Shown here: positions 35,640 to 47,620 of the stretch, piece after piece
How the letters are laid out: the number at the start of each line of letters is the position of its first letter
Position numbering within the stretch: position 1 is the stretch's first letter
Source: Anaeramoeba flamelloides
Lineage: Eukaryota > Metamonada > Anaeramoebidae
Assembly (NCBI GenBank): GCA_027625915.1
Contig: JANTQA010000057.1
Span: 1,426,001 to 1,490,000 of the forward strand
DNA: 64,000 nucleotides
Direction: 5' to 3'
Translations under genes and position numbers: made by a program
The notes under the pieces: generated by a model
Databases searched by the model: none
What the model was told of the DNA's origin: nothing
Seen by the model: the letters and a program-made list of their open reading frames with translations, nothing else

Positions 35640-36960
35640 TCAAACATACTTTCAAATCATTTTTCCAAAATGAATTATTGTTTTTAAAAGTTTGAACCAT
35701 TTTACTCATTTTTGAAAAAGTTCAAAATTCAACAAATTACCTAATTATTTCAACAAAAATATTTTCGTTAAATATGAACGAATCAAGAAATATAATTGTC
35801 TGTGAAGGAAGTGTACAAAAATAAACTTTCAAAATAAAAACCACTAAGTTCTAAAATAACAAAGTATTATAGTCAGTTCCACTTTTAAGACACAAACTTT
35901 CAACGAAATTTAAGTTACAAAATATGTAATTTTTTTTTCCAATTAATTTTACTAGAAACTGAATTTTATTTTTTAATTTGAGATTTTTATTGTGTCTTAA
36001 ATTTCATTGAAGTTTGTGCCTTAAAAGTGGAACTGACTGTCAAAAATCTGTTTTTATTTCAAAAAAAATTACAATAATTATTTTAAACTTATAAAATCTA
36101 TAATTCTTTGATTCAAAGAATAGTTCAAATCAATTTTTACTTTTTATTGAAGAAAAAAAACAGAAAAAAAAACAAAGAACAAAATTAAAAATTTCTCCCA
36201 AAATACTTTTTTTAATCTATCCAAAATTCAACTTATAAACCAGAAGAAATAATTTTTAATTTGATTATTTTTAATCAAAAATGAATAACCCATTCCTTGT
36301 TGTATTTTAATTTATTTGATAAAACAAAGCTTAAAATTATCAAAGTATTTTATTATTATTTCCCAATTTTTGAAATATTTTCAAACAAATAGAAAAAATT
36401 CAAATGCATAATTCTAATAAAGAAAAAAAAAAATAGATATCTAATAAGTAATTTAAAAAAAATTAAAAGTTCGTTTTTTATCCTTGTCGTATTTGAAAAA
36501 GAATATTGTTTGATCTTTTTAATTTGTATAATTTAATTAATATTTTAAAAATAAAAGGAAATAATCAATTTTTTCAAATTTCTTCAATTATTCAACATTT
36601 GTTTGATTTTTTCTTATATTTTTAAAATAAGATTAAAGTTTCAATTATACTTGTTCATAAAAAGTCTCATAAATTTCGAATAGTGAGATTTCATACAAAA
36701 TAAAAAGGTTTGGCAAATTTTTCTTTTTCTTATTTCAATCCTAAAAATATTCCAAACGAAAAAAGGATCAGATCTTTTGACTGAAATATAATTGGGAAAA
36801 ATGAACTCGTTTTAAAAATGATAACACATTTCTCTTAAGCAGAAAAATGAGTTTGTTTAAGAGCGTAATTGTATCCTTCTGAAAATAATTACCATATTTT
36901 ACCTTTTGGAAAAAAAATCAATAAAAGTTAGCTACCCTTAAGGACATTTAACAATTGGAT
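35640..36960 (+). repeat. R2 repeat, copy with nested M1
   Basis: Collinear with 45310-46420 (ACTTTCAAATCATTTTTCCAAAATGAATTATTG against a matching block at 45329) and with the reverse of 47850-49000. The M1 element at 35871-36040 sits where the 45-kb copy reads AGTATAAAAAATCT without interruption. No intact frame. Confidence 0.68.
35871..36040. mobile_element. M1 MITE, complete copy
   Basis: Near-perfect palindrome: begins AGTCAGTTCCACTTTTAAG and ends CTTAAAAGTGGAACTGACTG, about 170 bp, TA-type flank. Non-coding. Confidence 0.85.
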
Positions 36961-37069
36961 CAATTGTTAGAGTCTATAAATATTTGTTCCTTTTGTAAGT
37001 CAGGTTTTTCAATGAATTTATTTATCATTTTTTCTCGTTATTTGTTTTTTTTTTCTCTTTTCTTCATTA

Positions 37070-38236
37070 ATGGACCAAATTCGGAATTTATTAGAAAAAT
37101 TAAGTGGAGGTAAACCATGGCTTCAAACCGATAATGAACGAAGAACAAGAATGGGCAAAAAGAACAAATTTGAATCATATATCTTAATATTTTTTCTTTT
37201 ACTGTTTATTCTTTATGAAATTTATAAATCCTTCAAAAAGAAAAGAACTCAAATAAACGAACTTAAAACTCGGAGAGAAAAATCAGTCCAAGAAATTCAC
37301 CAAGCACTTAACTCAAATTCTGGTATTTACATCAAATTTTAAAACAAAACAAAATTAAAAAAAAAAACAAAGAACAAAAAATAAAGAAAAAAATAATTTA
37401 AAAAAAAAACAAAAAATGAAAATGGAATATTTTTTTGAGAATCACAAATGTTTATCGAAGGATCCACAACTTATAATTTCTTTTTCTTTGGGTTTCTTTT
37501 GAAACCACTAATTACTTGCTAATTCATAGATCCAAACAGCCGATCAAAAACGCTTCACAAAGTGCTTAGCAAGCAATACCTTGAAAAGCTTGTTGATCAC
37601 CTTTTAGAATTTCAACCGTTAGCACAATTTGAAGCACTTAAGGTAATCCAAATCGCTACAACTGAAAAATTTAATTGTAAACTTTTTTTGGATTGTGGCG
37701 GGATTCAAAAATTAATTTTAATTTTAAAATCGGGGTTGGATGAGGTAAAAAAAAGTAAAAAAAAAAATGAAAAATTGGAAAAAAATCTTAAAATGAATAT
37801 TGTTCGATCGTTATCAATTCTATCTTGTTGTTCAAAAGAATACAGAGACGAAACACTAAAATTAATCTTTCGTGTCAAAGGGATGCCATTTATCACAGCC
37901 TTCATTCACCAATGTGAAGAAAGTGTAATTATTCAAAGACAATCCATTTTAGTTTTCAAAACTTTAATTGACAACAGATATTATACAATTTGTAAAAGAT
38001 TTACTTCTCAACCAATCTTAAAATCACTTGTCAATTTGATTGCGATTTCAAAAGGGGAAAGTGTTACTCTATACTCTTTACAGCTTATAATACAGATGTT
38101 TAAAGCCAATAACAAATATGTAAAAAAAATATTAACGCAACTCAAAACTAAAGAAAAATTACAATTACTATTAAACGTGGAGAACGATTTGATTCAAAAA
38201 GAAGCAAAAGAATTATTACAGTTCTTAGAAAAATAA
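37070..38236 (+). CDS. Membrane-anchored armadillo-like repeat protein
   Basis: Two exons, 37070-37322 and 37530-38236, joined in phase 1 through a 207-nt GT-AG intron; 319 residues. Residues about 35-52 form one membrane helix (SYILIFFLLLFILYEIY) followed by a basic KSFKKKRTQ, so the large part probably faces the cytosol. From about residue 95 on the protein is all-helical with armadillo-like units: LAQFEALKVIQIATTEKFN, FLDCGGIQKLILILKSG, MNIVRSLSILSCCSKEY, SVTLYSLQLIIQMFKAN. The pattern is somewhat like Hsp70 nucleotide exchange factors of the HspBP1/Fes1 type, but conserved residues are too few to claim it. Function unknown; a scaffold at an organelle or ER membrane is a guess. Confidence 0.8.
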
Positions 38237-39691
38237 AGTTACTTTTTTTGAAATCATCTTTGGTGTTATTTATGATTGCAAACTTTTTTTTTTTTTTTTT
38301 ATATATATATATATTTTTCATTTCATGTTGAAAAATTCTATCTTTTGAATCTATTCATTGTTTCATTGTTTTAATTTCTCTGATTTAATGAATTTCATTT
38401 TGAAAAATAAAATGTAAAAAAAAAAAAATGATTACATTTAATTAATATTATCTGTGTTAATTTCATTTCCTTTCTAATTTTTTTTTTTTTTGCTCTTTTA
38501 TCTCAAATCACTATACCTTTTCAATTATTTAAAAGATAATTTTGTATTTTGGTTTAAATAAAATATGAAAAAAGATCGAAAATGATTGTTTATTTTACAA
38601 AAATTTATAAAAATGTAAAACTCGTGAAGAAACAAACAATATTTAATTTAATTTTTTTTTTTTAAATCTGGAGATTATATTAATATCGACTCTTATAATT
38701 CAGAGAGGGTGTGAGTACCTTAAAAATAATCTTGCAAGAGTAAATTGGTAATCATATTTAAATTAATAAGAATATCTAATGTCATTATAGTCCATATTGA
38801 GCACTTGCCCAAGACAATCGGAGTTAAAGAACACACAAGATATTCTTCTAAAAATAAATAAGATTACAAATTACTCGTTAATTACTTATGATGGATATTT
38901 CTAGGAATTGAAAAAATATAATGATTGAGATTCAGTTGATTAATCACTTTCTTTATTTCGACAAAAAAAAAAAAAAAAAAAAAAAAACTCATTAACAAGC
39001 AATTGAGCAAAGTAAATAATATTTCTATTTATTTTTATTTGAGGATATTTTTTTTCTTTAACATTCTAAAGTGCAGTTTCATGATTAAATCCAGTCTCAA
39101 AAATCCTTAATTTATTTATCTATTCGATAACTGTTTTTTTTTACCATTCTTTTTCTTTCTTTTCCATGAATATTTCAGTTATGTTAAAAGATCAGCATTT
39201 TTATTTGTTATCCCTGATTAAAACACTCAAAAGTTTATACATTTTTAAATTAATTAGGTTTATTCTTCAATTTTTTATTTCATTTTCAAAAAAAACTTAT
39301 CTAAAATTAAAAAATTTTATTCAAAAAATTTATGATTTGAAAAAAATATTGAGATGAATAAAAGGGGTTAAAAAACTACAAAACTGAAAAAATTTGTTTT
39401 ATAACTTTTCCCATCACTTTTGGTAAATTGAATGGAATTGAAAAATATTTACATAATTCTTACTGTTTCTTGAGTTTAAATAATTTATGGTCAATAATCT
39501 TGAGAAACATTTACTTTTTGAACAAAAGAAAAGGTTTTAATTTTATTTTCAAAATAATTATCTTAAAATAATCATAAAATAACCAAACAAAATTTGGAAA
39601 AAACATAAAGAAAGTTATACCTTTAAATAATGTTTCAAAGTAAATTAATATCTTTGGAATTTCATTTGAATGCTTTTAAATTGAATTAATA

Positions 39692-39892
39692 CAGTTAGTT
39701 CCACTTTTAAGGCTTGAATTTTCAAAAAAAATTTCAAAGCACTAAAAAATAATCAATTAAGATAAATATTTTGGGAATTTACTTTTACAAAATTTATTTT
39801 ACTTAGAATAAAAATTTAGGATCTTTGATTTTTAATTTTTTATAAATTTGAAATATTAATGAAATTTTGTGCCACAAAGAGGAACGGGTTGG
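39692..39892. mobile_element. M1 MITE, diverged copy
   Basis: Starts CAGTTAGTTCCACTTTTAAGG; the far end reads TTTTGTGCCACAAAGAGGAAC. The centre is degraded compared with the 36-kb copy. Confidence 0.65.
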
Positions 39893-40366
39893 AATTCCTC
39901 GTAAAATCTACTATCATATTTATACCTTTCAATATTTATTATTAAAATCAAACTTGAAAGGGACTAAATTCCTCTCAATGTATTAATTTTTATAAAATTT
40001 TTGAGAAAAGTGAACTAGTTTGTTCTCTATTTTGATCGATAAATTCTGTAATCTAGTGTGGAGATTCGTAAAGTGTAATAGAATGAATAGGAATGTTATG
40101 TTGTACATAATTTTACAACCAATAGAGTAAAATCAACGATTTTGCAAGATTCTTATTAATTCTTTTATACCCACAATATTTTTTTTTTAATTATTGTTTT
40201 TGTTTAGAAAATCAAAATTTTTTCCATTCAAAACAAAAATTAAAAAAAATTTAAGCCAGATTTCTTAAATTTAATGTTTTATTCAGTTTATTTTATTGAT
40301 TGTAAATGAAACCAAAACGAAAATTTAATAAAAAGTTTACAAAAAGTGCCATCAAGTACTGTAATG

Positions 40367-40397
<31 letters not shown>

Positions 40398-40867
40398 GTT
40401 TAATTGCAGATAAAAACCGAAAATTTAATAAATTTTCTTGTTATTCAAAAAGTAAAAAAATATAACTGTAGTTTCCTTGCAGTTTTCTGTTTCATCAGTA
40501 AAATCTATTATTTTTAAAAATATACATCAAATCAAAGAAAATTTAACTGTAAATAGTGAAATTTAAGCACCCGCTCCTTAAAAAATTAAAAACAAAATAA
40601 ATTTCTTTTTTATTTTAATTCAATATTTAAAAAAAAATTTGTAACAAAAAAATCAAAAAAATTTCCCAATGCTTCTTTTTTGAGTTTATTATATTTATCA
40701 TAAAATTAAGCAAATTGTTATCTATGTGTAATTAATAAATCGATATCTTGATTTTTGAATTAATAAAATAATCACCAAATTTCGAATTTAAAACATCTTC
40801 AATAAAAATAAAAAACTTTATAAAATAATATTTAAAAATGATTAATTCTTTTTTTTTTGTTTTTTTA

Positions 40868-41095
40868 TTAATATTGAACAAGTGTAAATTACACTCTAGT
40901 TACCCTCAAGACTTAAATTCCCTTTCAGACATTTAAGTATAAAATCTGAGTTTTCACGATTATTAATTAATGAAAATAGTTTCAAACTGTTTGATTTTAA
41001 ATTAATTCATTAAAATTTAATTCTTTTAATTTGTTATAAAATATTAATCTATCTTTTTCATAGGAACGACATACCCATAAAAAATCATCAATATT
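40868..41095 (+). repeat. B repeat, copy 2
   Basis: Reverse-complement partner of 8447-8690, beginning near the palindromic AGTGTAAATTACACT and ending near CATAAAAAATCATCAATA. It lies directly next to the F3 copy here; at 8.4-9.3 kb the two repeats are also close but in a different order. Confidence 0.7.
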
Positions 41096-41159
41096 TTCTT
41101 TAATTCCCTTTGTTCATAAAGAGGTCGAAATATTTGAACAACTATAAGTCAAACGAAAT

Positions 41160-41540
41160 ATGTTACTTTATTAAGTTTTTTAGAACTTTATAGATGGGTT
41201 GAATCTATAAAGTGCTAAGGTTTTAAGAAAAAGATTTGGTTATACAAAATTGAATTGCTTTTTTTTTTTTTTTTTTTATCTTTTTTTTTACTTTTTTTTT
41301 GTTTGATTTTTTTTTTGCAAGTTTCCCAAATCTTGTTTTCGCAAAATCCCAGTATAAGACACCAACTAGACAGCAAACCCCCAGTCCAGTTAACAACTCG
41401 AAAGATTGTATGGAAAGTCCAATTCGGTTCACTTTGGTTGGCTTTAGATCACATTCGTTGGTTTCAGTTCTCTACAGTTGCATAACTCCAGCACAATTCG
41501 TTTTAGATCTGATCATTAACAAGTTTGGTTAGGTTAGTCA
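41160..41540 (-). repeat. F3 repeat, GC-richer best-preserved copy
   Basis: Clearly less AT-rich than its surroundings over 41317-41530. Similar segments lie at 52470-52770 (same orientation) and 8985-9345 (opposite). On the minus strand, after a possible acceptor (GCAACTGTAG), a frame of about 65 codons contains a membrane-helix-like stretch (LLTGLGVCCLVGVLYW) followed by KTRFGKLAKKK and a Lys-rich tail written by an A-rich tract. That frame is not kept in the other two copies. No family recognised. It could be a gene remnant spread by a transposon, or a repeat that only happens to be open. Confidence 0.6.
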
Positions 41541-41779
41541 TGAACAATTCCACCAATTCTTATAATGATTTTTTATTCTTTTTACCCCCCCCCCAAACAC
41601 CTAAAAATACAAAAAGAGGGGGAACCCAAACAACTTAAAAAGGGAAATTTGGAAAAGGTAAAAAGGATAAAAAATAAAAAATACAATTATATAACTTATT
41701 TAACTCAATAATTATTAAACTTTTTTTTTTGATCAAAATCTGGATTACAGATAAATAAAAAAAAAAATTAATTCACTTA

Positions 41780-41981
41780 CAGTCAGTTACACTTTTAAGG
41801 CACAAACTTTCAACCAAATTTAAGGTACAAAATAAAATCTAAAATTAAAGCACAAAATTTTGGAATTTTTTTGTTTTTACAATTTATTTTACTAGAATCT
41901 GAATTTTGTGCCTTAATTTGGGATGTTTTTTTGTGCCTTAAATTTCGTATCGATTTGTACCTTAAAAGTGGAACTGACTGT
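41780..41981. mobile_element. M1 MITE, complete copy
   Basis: TA-CAGTCAGTTACACTTTTAA at the left and AAAAGTGGAACTGACTG-TA at the right, about 200 bp, imperfect palindrome. The TA on both sides is the expected target duplication. Confidence 0.87.
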
Positions 41982-42199
41982 ATCAATATCATTTTCAATA
42001 TATTATTTTAAACTTTTGAAAATAATTTTCAATCTAGGTACTAAGTTAAAAAAAGTTTTTCAGTACAAGTGGTCAAGTTATAATGGCTGAATTACATGTT
42101 TTTAATAGGTACAAATGAATTTTAGAAGAAAAAATTTATTTCTCAAAATCCAAAATTGAAATCATTTTTGCACATTTTTGTAAATTTTTTTTTTTTTCA

Positions 42200-42560
42200 A
42201 TTTTTTTTTTAAACCTAATTCATTTGTAAAATTTTTTTTGATTGCTAGATTGATAGTTACTTGGTAAAAGTGTGTTATTCTAATATTATTGATAAAGTAA
42301 AAAAGATTGTTGAAAAATCATTTTGAATTCTATTGGAATTTTATTTGGATCTTCAATAGGAGATCAAAATCAAGATTATTGCTTTTCTCTATGGATCAGC
42401 AAAGCATTTGGGTTTTTCTATTTTTTTGAAAATCTATTGATTTATTAGTTTCATTCAGGCAGGTATCAACTATTCTTTAATATATCTATTATTCAGCTTA
42501 TTTCTTATTTAATCTTCAAAGGTTATTTATAAAAAATATTTGATTTAAAAAAAAAATTAT
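42200..42560 (+). repeat. R3 repeat, copy 2
   Basis: Collinear with 20480-20850 (see there). Immediately followed by R5. Confidence 0.5.
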
Positions 42561-42596
42561 TGGTCACCTTTGAATGAAAAAAAGTTTATATATTAA

Positions 42597-43308
42597 TATA
42601 TAAACTATTTTTTAGACAAAAGGGTACACCCCTCAAATCGTCAATACCATCGAATTTGATTGTTAATAAGATAATTACTAATTGGTGATTTTCATTTTAA
42701 TTATTCATTTTTTCATTTTTTGCTTTTTTTATTTTTGGGGATTGAACAGTTGGAAAATGAAAAAGCAAGATAAGAAGAAACCAATTTGGAAATAATCTAC
42801 CTGTGTATAAATGGAAACAGTTTAAGTTTGATTTCGAATGAGCTAGATATAGGAATTAAGAAAGACCATTATTGGATTGATGCATGGAACAAAGAAAAGA
42901 GAAATAAAGAAAAAACATTCCAACAAAATACCCAGATGAATTGCGGCTTAATATTGAATATGAGACTTTAAAGAACAAAAGTTTGACGTGTAAAGAATTA
43001 TCAATAAAATGTTGAGAAGTTTTTCCCAATTCGCCTTGTTCAAAGATTTTTATTGGGTTTATAATTTTTTTCATTACAATTTCCAAAACGAGATTTCTAA
43101 TTTCAAATAAAATTTAACAGCAATTTTTAAAATATTTAATTTTAATTTTTATTGTTTTGTTTTAATGAGTTTTAAAGATTCAGTTGAGTGTTTTTTTATG
43201 TTTTAAAGCGTTTCTTAGATTTTAGAATGATACTACAATTAATTTGATTCATTTATGAATAATTCTTAAAATTTTTTGTGCCTTTTTATTTGAAAAAGAG
43301 TTTATATA
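42597..43308 (+). mobile_element. R5 Tc1/mariner-like element, second copy
   Basis: About 712 bp, inverted ends TATATAAACTATTTTT and TATATAAACTCTTTTT (reversed right end), in an AT-dinucleotide-rich site. It is very similar to the intronic copy at 5804-6513. The plus-strand frame from 42786 gives CINGNSLSLISNELDIG; a second helix-turn-helix-like unit (KYPDELRLNIEYETLKNKS) follows in another frame, with a stop inside it. The same division between two frames exists in the other copy, so it predates the split of the two copies. Confidence 0.78.
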
Positions 43309-44103
43309 TATATATATGTAATTATCTAAAGATTATTTGTGAAAAGTTAGGATAATTTTTGAATTAAACCAGTTGATCCTTGGGAAAAAAAAAGAAAGTG
43401 TTGATTTATTATAAGGGGCCTGTTAAATTAACAAAAAATTATTTCAGTTTATAATCAATTCAAAAAAAATCTGTTTTTTTTTTTAAATAAGCCATTTTTG
43501 CTTTGATAACTTTAGTAATCTGTTAATCCTGATAAAATCAGACTAAACACTTAACGTTCACGTTGGTTTTATTTTGTTTAATGTAGTTTAGGAAAAAAAT
43601 TAATAAATTAAATCAAAAAAAAAGTAATGAAGAAATTTCAATCGAAAAAAAAGAAACAAAATAAAGAAAAGAATTATTTATTTTGTGGAAATTTGATCCG
43701 AAATCTTTTTTTTGATTTATTTTTTTTTGGGTTAGGCCGAATAATCAAAAATGAAATATAATTTACCAACATCAAATACAATGAATTTGTAATTGTAATT
43801 TACATTGTAATGAAGCAATAAAGGATACTTTATTTTTTTTTTTTAAATTTCTATTTGAATTTAGCTTTGTTTTTGTTTTTGTTTTGGATTTGAAAAAAAA
43901 AAGTTGTAATTGTTAATACTGATAAATTTAAAATAAACCAACCCTTTGATTCCATTTCACTTAAGAAACCCATTTGGATCGTTTCATAAGGTAATTCATT
44001 TTAAAATCTCCAGTAGAACTTGAGATTTTCAGATTCTAATTGCTGATAAATTTATTTCTAAAAAAAGTGATAATTTAATTTTCATCAGTATTAAAGTAAT
44101 AAT

Positions 44104-44806
44104 TTAGTCCATAAGAAAGAAGGTTGTTTCTTGAACTTCATTAGAATTTTCTTTTTCTTCAATTTTAAGACTTAGTTCATTCTTTTCTTCTTCTTCTTCT
44201 TTTTCTTCATTTTCATTCTCTTCAACATTGTTTGTAATTCCCTTAATAAAACTCATCCCTGTTGGTGGCGATCGAGACAAAGGACTTTTTGAAAAGGACA
44301 AAAGTTGTTCTCTTGAATAAGTTACTTGTGTTCCTTGTTATTTTTAATAGTGGTGTTTTTTTTTTTTTTTTGGGGAAAGATTGTTTTTGTTGAAAAAAAA
44401 GAAAAATTTTGATCGATTGAACAAAAAGGATTAAAGTAAAAAAAAAAAAAAAAATTAATTGATCCAATTCAAAGAAGGGATGAAAAAACAGACATTTAAA
44501 AATCACATATTTAAAAATAAAAGAATCAAAATCTGTAAAACTTTTAACAAAAAAGAAAAAAAAGTGTTTTTCAAGACTTGAAAAAAGCATTGTTTTTTTG
44601 GAATGGAATGTTAAGAAAAACAGATTGTTGTGCAATTTTTGCTTTTGTCAATTCAGAAAGTATTTAAATAAGAAAAATTTACCTCCTGGTGTTGTGCCAA
44701 ATATTGTTGTACCTCCTTCTGAGAAAGAAAGGTAATCTGGAAGTAATAAATCACCACCTTTTGTAGGAATTTTTATTCCAAGCTTTTGGATCTTGTTTTG
44801 TGACAT
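44104..44806 (-). CDS. eIF4E-binding protein (4E-BP)
   Basis: Two minus-strand exons, 44806-44683 and 44333-44104, joined in phase 1 through a 349-nt GT-AG intron; 117 residues (human 4E-BP1 has 118). Exon 1 ends in TTIFGTTPG, matching the TTPGG phosphosite of the family (T39). Exon 2 begins with the eIF4E-binding motif Y-x-x-x-x-L-hydrophobic: Y47 SREQ L52 L53. Two Ser-Pro sites follow at S58 and S63, at the same distance from the tyrosine (+11, +16) as S65 and T70 in human 4E-BP1. An acidic low-complexity stretch follows, and the chain ends FLMD (114-117), like the TOS motif FEMDI. Family role: binds eIF4E and blocks eIF4G until TOR-dependent phosphorylation releases it. The first TTPGG of animals is FSEGG here. 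Confidence 0.88.
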
Positions 44807-45309
44807 TTTAAAAAATTTTAAAAACAAAAAAAGAAATATAAAATAGAAAAATGATATTTTGAATAAAACTTTAAGGTTTCATTTTTGGAATAAGGGAAAG
44901 AATCACACAAAAACCAAAGACGCAGAATTCTTTTATTTGTATTGATAAGTTCATTGTTCCCTTGTTTTTTTTTATTCTTTTTTGTAAATTGATTATTTAA
45001 AGCTAATTCTATGGAAATATTAAAGTTATTTAAAATTTGATTTTCATTATTTTCCAATTCTACCAGGTTGTGGAAAATGAAGTTGATAACCTGTACCTAT
45101 ATTAACTATTGTCCCACTTTGGTTTGTTCTAAAACTATTAGAATTTCAGAAACCCATAATATGTTTAAACAATCGAAAACAAAAATAAATATTTTATTCT
45201 TTAAGGCAATAGTAAACCATCAAAATAAAGTATTCAAGCTAATTTTAAAAAAAATTCAAAAAAAGTTTAAATGCAATCTTGTAATTGTAAAATGAAGTAA
45301 AAATCTGAT

Positions 45310-46420
45310 TATGATAAAACCAAACTTACTTTTAATGCTATTTTCAGAATGAAGTATTGTTTTTAAAAATTTGATCCATTTTTCTCGTTTTGGAAAAAGT
45401 TCTAATCCCAACATATTTCCAATTTATTTCCAAAAAATTGTTTTCTTTGAAGAAGAAAGAAATATTATTATCTGTAGAGGAAGTGAATAAAAATCTCTTA
45501 AAAATAAAACTTCAAAGTTCTAAAATAACACAGTATAAAAAATCTACTTAATTTCAATTAGATTAAAATAATTATATTATAACTCAAAAAAATTTATTTT
45601 TTTTTCAAAGAACATTTCAGATCAATTTTTTACTTTTTTTGTAACAAAATAAAAGTAGAAAAACAATCAAACCTTTAAATTAAAAATAGCACCATAATAC
45701 TTTGTTTAAAAATCTGGTAAGTTCAATTTATCACCAAAAGAAATACTTTTTAATTTGATATTTTTTACTCAATAATTAATAACCATATTTTAACATTTTG
45801 TCAGTGAATCATTAATAACTGAAGGATTAAAAGTATCAATAGACACTAATATTATTTCACAATATGTTAAACATTTCCAAACAAATAAATTGATTCCAAA
45901 TTAATAATTCTCATTAAAAAATATATAAAGATATTCTTAATTAACTGATTTTAATATTCACAGTTCTTTTTTTATACTCTTAATATTTGAAAAGAGAATA
46001 TTAATTAATCTTGTAAATTTAAAGAAAACTAATTAATATCTGTAAATAAAAGGAAATGATGAGTATTTTATAGAACTTCTAGGATTCAATTTTTTGTTTA
46101 TTATTTGTATATTATTAAAATAAGATTAGAAGTTCAATGTTATTTGTTCATACAGACTCTCAAAAATTTTTAAAAGTCAGATTTCATAAAAATAAATAGG
46201 TTTTACAAAATTTCTTATTCTATACTTAGATTCAAATATACAAACAAAAGCAATAAGATGATTTTACTAAAAATTTAGATTAAAAAAATGAATAATTTAA
46301 GGAATATTATCTCTTTTCTCGAAAATAGATAAACTAGTCAAATTATCTCGTTTAATTTTATACTTGTATAAATAAATACCCTATGGCCATTGGGATTAAA
46401 AATAAATAATGGTTACTAGT
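45310..46420 (+). repeat. R2 repeat without M1 insertion
   Basis: Collinear with 35640-36960, but uninterrupted at the M1 site of that copy (AGTATAAAAAATCT near 45535). Shared blocks include ACCAAAAGAAATACTTTTTAATTTGAT and the AAAATAAGATTAGAAGTTCAAT stretch. Confidence 0.65.
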
Positions 46421-46609
46421 CATGTAAAAAATAAAACTATACAATTTTTTCACGTAAAATTATTATGGAAAAAAAAAAAGAAAAAGATACTTTTTAATAG
46501 GAAAAATAGCTGAAAACCACGAGTAAAGAAAATTAAATGAAAAAATAAATTAACTTTAAAGTGTAAAATATTATTTTGTTTTTCAATCATATCAACAATA
46601 ACAATTTAT

Positions 46610-47620
46610 ATTAGCTGTTTTTTATTTTGGAGATCTAAATTGTATTTTTTCTCAACCAAAAAAAGTAATCTATTATTTTTATTCACAATTAAGTTAATTC
46701 TGAAAAATGGATAAAATAATGTTTTCTTTTTTCTGTTGGAAAGTATTCATATTGAAAGAAAATATTTTTATTTAGTTTTAATTTTTATTAAGTAATGTTT
46801 TAATTTTAATCCCAATAAATAAAACCAATAGAAGTATAAGTGACAGATATAAATCTAAATTTAATTGAATAGTAACAAAAATTTATTCATGAAATTCTGA
46901 TTTAATAAGCGAATAGATTTATTTATTCCAGTTCAAAAAAAGTTGAATTCATGATTTCAAAAAATGAAAAAAAGGTTTCAAAAAAATTTAAAATTTGAAA
47001 AAATTTTTTAACCAATTGTTTGGTCTTATTCACAAGTGTTTTTATAACAATAAAAATCATTTTTGTATAAAAAAAATGATTACATATTGTGGGGAGAAAA
47101 TATCTAAAATTCCCAAATATCTCCAAGAAAATATTAATTTTTTAAAAATCAAATATATAAAATAAAAAAAAAAAAAATTTAGGTAAAATTTTTAAAAGAC
47201 CACAAAAATTTAATTATTATAACTATTAAACTTCAAAAATACAATTATTTTTCAATCAGTTAAATATATCATTTTTTTTGGTTAACCAAAAGAATACTCT
47301 CAAAAAAGAAAAAAAATCTTTATATTAATATTCGGGACTAAAAAGACTTGTATTAGTATGTAAACATGTTGTAAATGACAAAAAATGGGATAAAAACTTT
47401 ATATAATGTAAGAAATAAAACTGAATTCAATTTTTTTTTTTTATAAAAAAATGTGAAAAAAAAAAAAAAAAAAATTTAGTTTAAAGAATTTATTTCTAAA
47501 TATATTATTTGATCATTATTTTTTGATACTTTTCACTTTCAAAATTTTTAAGTAGATAATTCCATCAATAGACTATTTTTAATATGCGATTTTTTTCTGT
47601 AATACTGATTGGTTAACTGA
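46610..47620 (-). repeat. R1 repeat, copy C
   Basis: Reverse orientation. Anchors: AAAAAAAGTAATCTATTATT, AATCCCAATAAATAAAACCAATAGAAG (shared with copy D), GTTTGGTCTTATTCACAAG, and TTTGGTTAACCAAAAGAAT. Confidence 0.7.

Larger units (their letters stand above)
32816..37069. other. Intergenic region with R2 and AT microsatellite
   Basis: About 4.2 kb. A possible decayed coding fragment at 33259-33447 (includes VNAKDPESFFDLFSNLSDSS; no ATG in that frame) is too short to call. An (AT)n tract runs from about 35088 to 35131. An R2 copy with a nested M1 element occupies about 35640-36960. The remainder is AT-rich and featureless to me. Confidence 0.55.
38237..44103. other. Intergenic region dense in repeats
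   Basis: Nearly 6 kb without a supported gene. It holds M1 copies at 39692 and 41780, palindrome-related cores at about 40118-40500, the B repeat, the best F3 copy, R3 and R5. A (TA)n tract lies at about 40366-40390 and a C10 tract at 41585-41594. Confidence 0.6.
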
